Assembly: GCA_949284685.1 (NCBI GenBank)
Contig: CASDWE010000002.1
Span: 532,106 to 596,105, forward strand
From: an uncultured bacterium
Lineage (GTDB): Bacteria > Bacillota_I > Bacilli_A > RFN20 > CAG-826
Length of the DNA stretch: 64,000 bases
Direction of reading: 5' to 3'
Shown one piece after another: positions 63,464-64,000 of this stretch. The translations under genes and the position numbers were made by a program. The notes beneath the pieces are model-generated. The model was not told where the DNA came from. It did no database searches and saw nothing but the letters and a program-made list of their open reading frames with translations. The stretch's first letter is position 1; each line of letters begins with the position of its first letter.

Positions 63464-64000
63464 TACTTATCAAAAAACATTTATGCTTCTTTCCGGTTCG
63501 ATCAGTTTAGATGGTGTCGGACGTGTTAGTTTATTTATTGCCAAATATTTTGTTACGAAAGGGTATCGTGTAGTTGTTTTACCTCTTTTTGAAAGAACAT
63601 CAGATATTTTGGATAATAACGAATTAGAAAAACAAATTATTATAAAAACATTTCCAAAAAAATATAACCCAATACAGCATAAATTAAAAAGTTTACCAAC
63701 TTGGTTAAAAATGATTAGGAAAAATATTAATGAATATAAGCCTGATTCTATTTTAGCAATCACATTCAAATTAGGGGCACTAGCAGCGTTTGTAAAGCCA
63801 AGTTATGCAAAAAAGATAACTGTTCGTGAAATAAATAATCCACTTTCAATAGCAAGAAATCCGCTGATTAAATTTATTAGCAGTGCACTTTGCTTTAGCA
63901 TTAAAAGTTTTATCTTTCAAACTAATTTTCAAAAAAAATGTTATAGTAAACGAATACAAAATAAAAGTGTTGTTATTCCAAATGCCTTAATGATTAATAA
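63453..64000 (+). CDS. Glycosyltransferase, GT4 family (truncated by window edge)
   Basis: About 182 residues up to the right edge, no stop reached. 'FMLLSGSISLDGVGRVSLFI' is the N-terminal acceptor loop ('GG.ar....la' type), and 'REINNPLSIARNPLIKFISS' plus 'IFQTNFQKKCYSKRIQNKSV' and 'VIPNA' match GT4 glycosyltransferases just before the donor domain. The ATG overlaps the end of the polymerase gene by 11 bases, so it is in the same operon. Confidence 0.88.
   Translation, partial: MENNTYQKTFMLLSGSISLDGVGRVSLFIAKYFVTKGYRVVVLPLFERTSDILDNNELEKQIIIKTFPKKYNPIQHKLKSLPTWLKMIRKNINEYKPDSILAITFKLGALAAFVKPSYAKKITVREINNPLSIARNPLIKFISSALCFSIKSFIFQTNFQKKCYSKRIQNKSVVIPNALMIN

Overview
The window is AT-rich DNA from a low-GC Bacillota relative, most likely an uncultured, host-associated member of the Bacilli/Mollicutes-like lineages (RF39 or Erysipelotrichia type). 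The gene content supports this: rlmB next to a SigH-like sigma factor, ecfA1-ecfA2-ecfT-truA, yebC, rplM-rpsI, single-membrane lipoproteins, Lpl/Ytc- and Mal-type ABC importers, and no outer-membrane genes. Tryptophan is TGG and TGA is used as a stop, so the Mycoplasma code does not apply. The lineage assignment is inference.

Layout. 1-6.6 kb: housekeeping genes (rRNA methyltransferase, sigma factor, ECF vitamin transporter core, pseudouridine synthase, YebC, ribosomal proteins L13 and S9), then tRNA-Ile. 6.7-9 kb: accessory patch with a DUF4143-type AAA ATPase and a decayed HTH regulator. 9-12.6 kb: a large MacB/FtsX-type exporter, a YccF protein and a tRNA-Val/Thr/Leu cluster. 12.7-16.1 kb: defence patch with an AbiEi-like protein, two HTH proteins, a C5 cytosine methyltransferase and an HpaII-like restriction enzyme. 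16.3-38.1 kb: a carbohydrate island visibly richer in G+C than its surroundings. It holds rhaB-rhaD-rhaA, a divergent DeoR regulator, and a long rightward gene series encoding an ABC importer, a nucleoside hydrolase, five exported proteins built from a repeated beta-rich module and/or a GH43-like propeller, a YesL-like protein and a ribokinase. Related iterated repeats lie at both edges of this island.

38.2-42.6 kb: a capF/wbjC remnant, a sugar-transfer ATP-grasp enzyme, a large PTPS-related membrane protein and a guanine deaminase. 42.6-52.6 kb: a leftward alpha-glucan operon (malE, malF, malG, a GH13 lipoprotein, a MalK-like ATPase, two lipoproteins). 52.8-55.3 kb: a small membrane protein, a second tRNA-Leu and a second DUF4143 ATPase, preceded by three 34-bp direct repeats. 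56-64 kb: an envelope-polysaccharide region (flippase, GpsA, two GT4 glycosyltransferases, a TupA-like ATP-grasp protein, an FtsX-like membrane protein, an O-antigen polymerase-like protein) running off the right edge.

How it fits together. The two importers have their own ATPases, and both ATPases share an uncommon architecture: a MsmX/MalK core plus two extra beta-rich C-terminal domains. The malE-side copy also carries a coiled-coil insert of about 220 residues. The rhamnose island looks like a complete glycan-foraging locus in which exported binding modules and propellers capture or cut a glycan, the Lpl-type importer takes up the product, and RhaABD plus nucleoside hydrolase/ribokinase catabolise it. 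The repeated exported module is the best candidate here for something undescribed.
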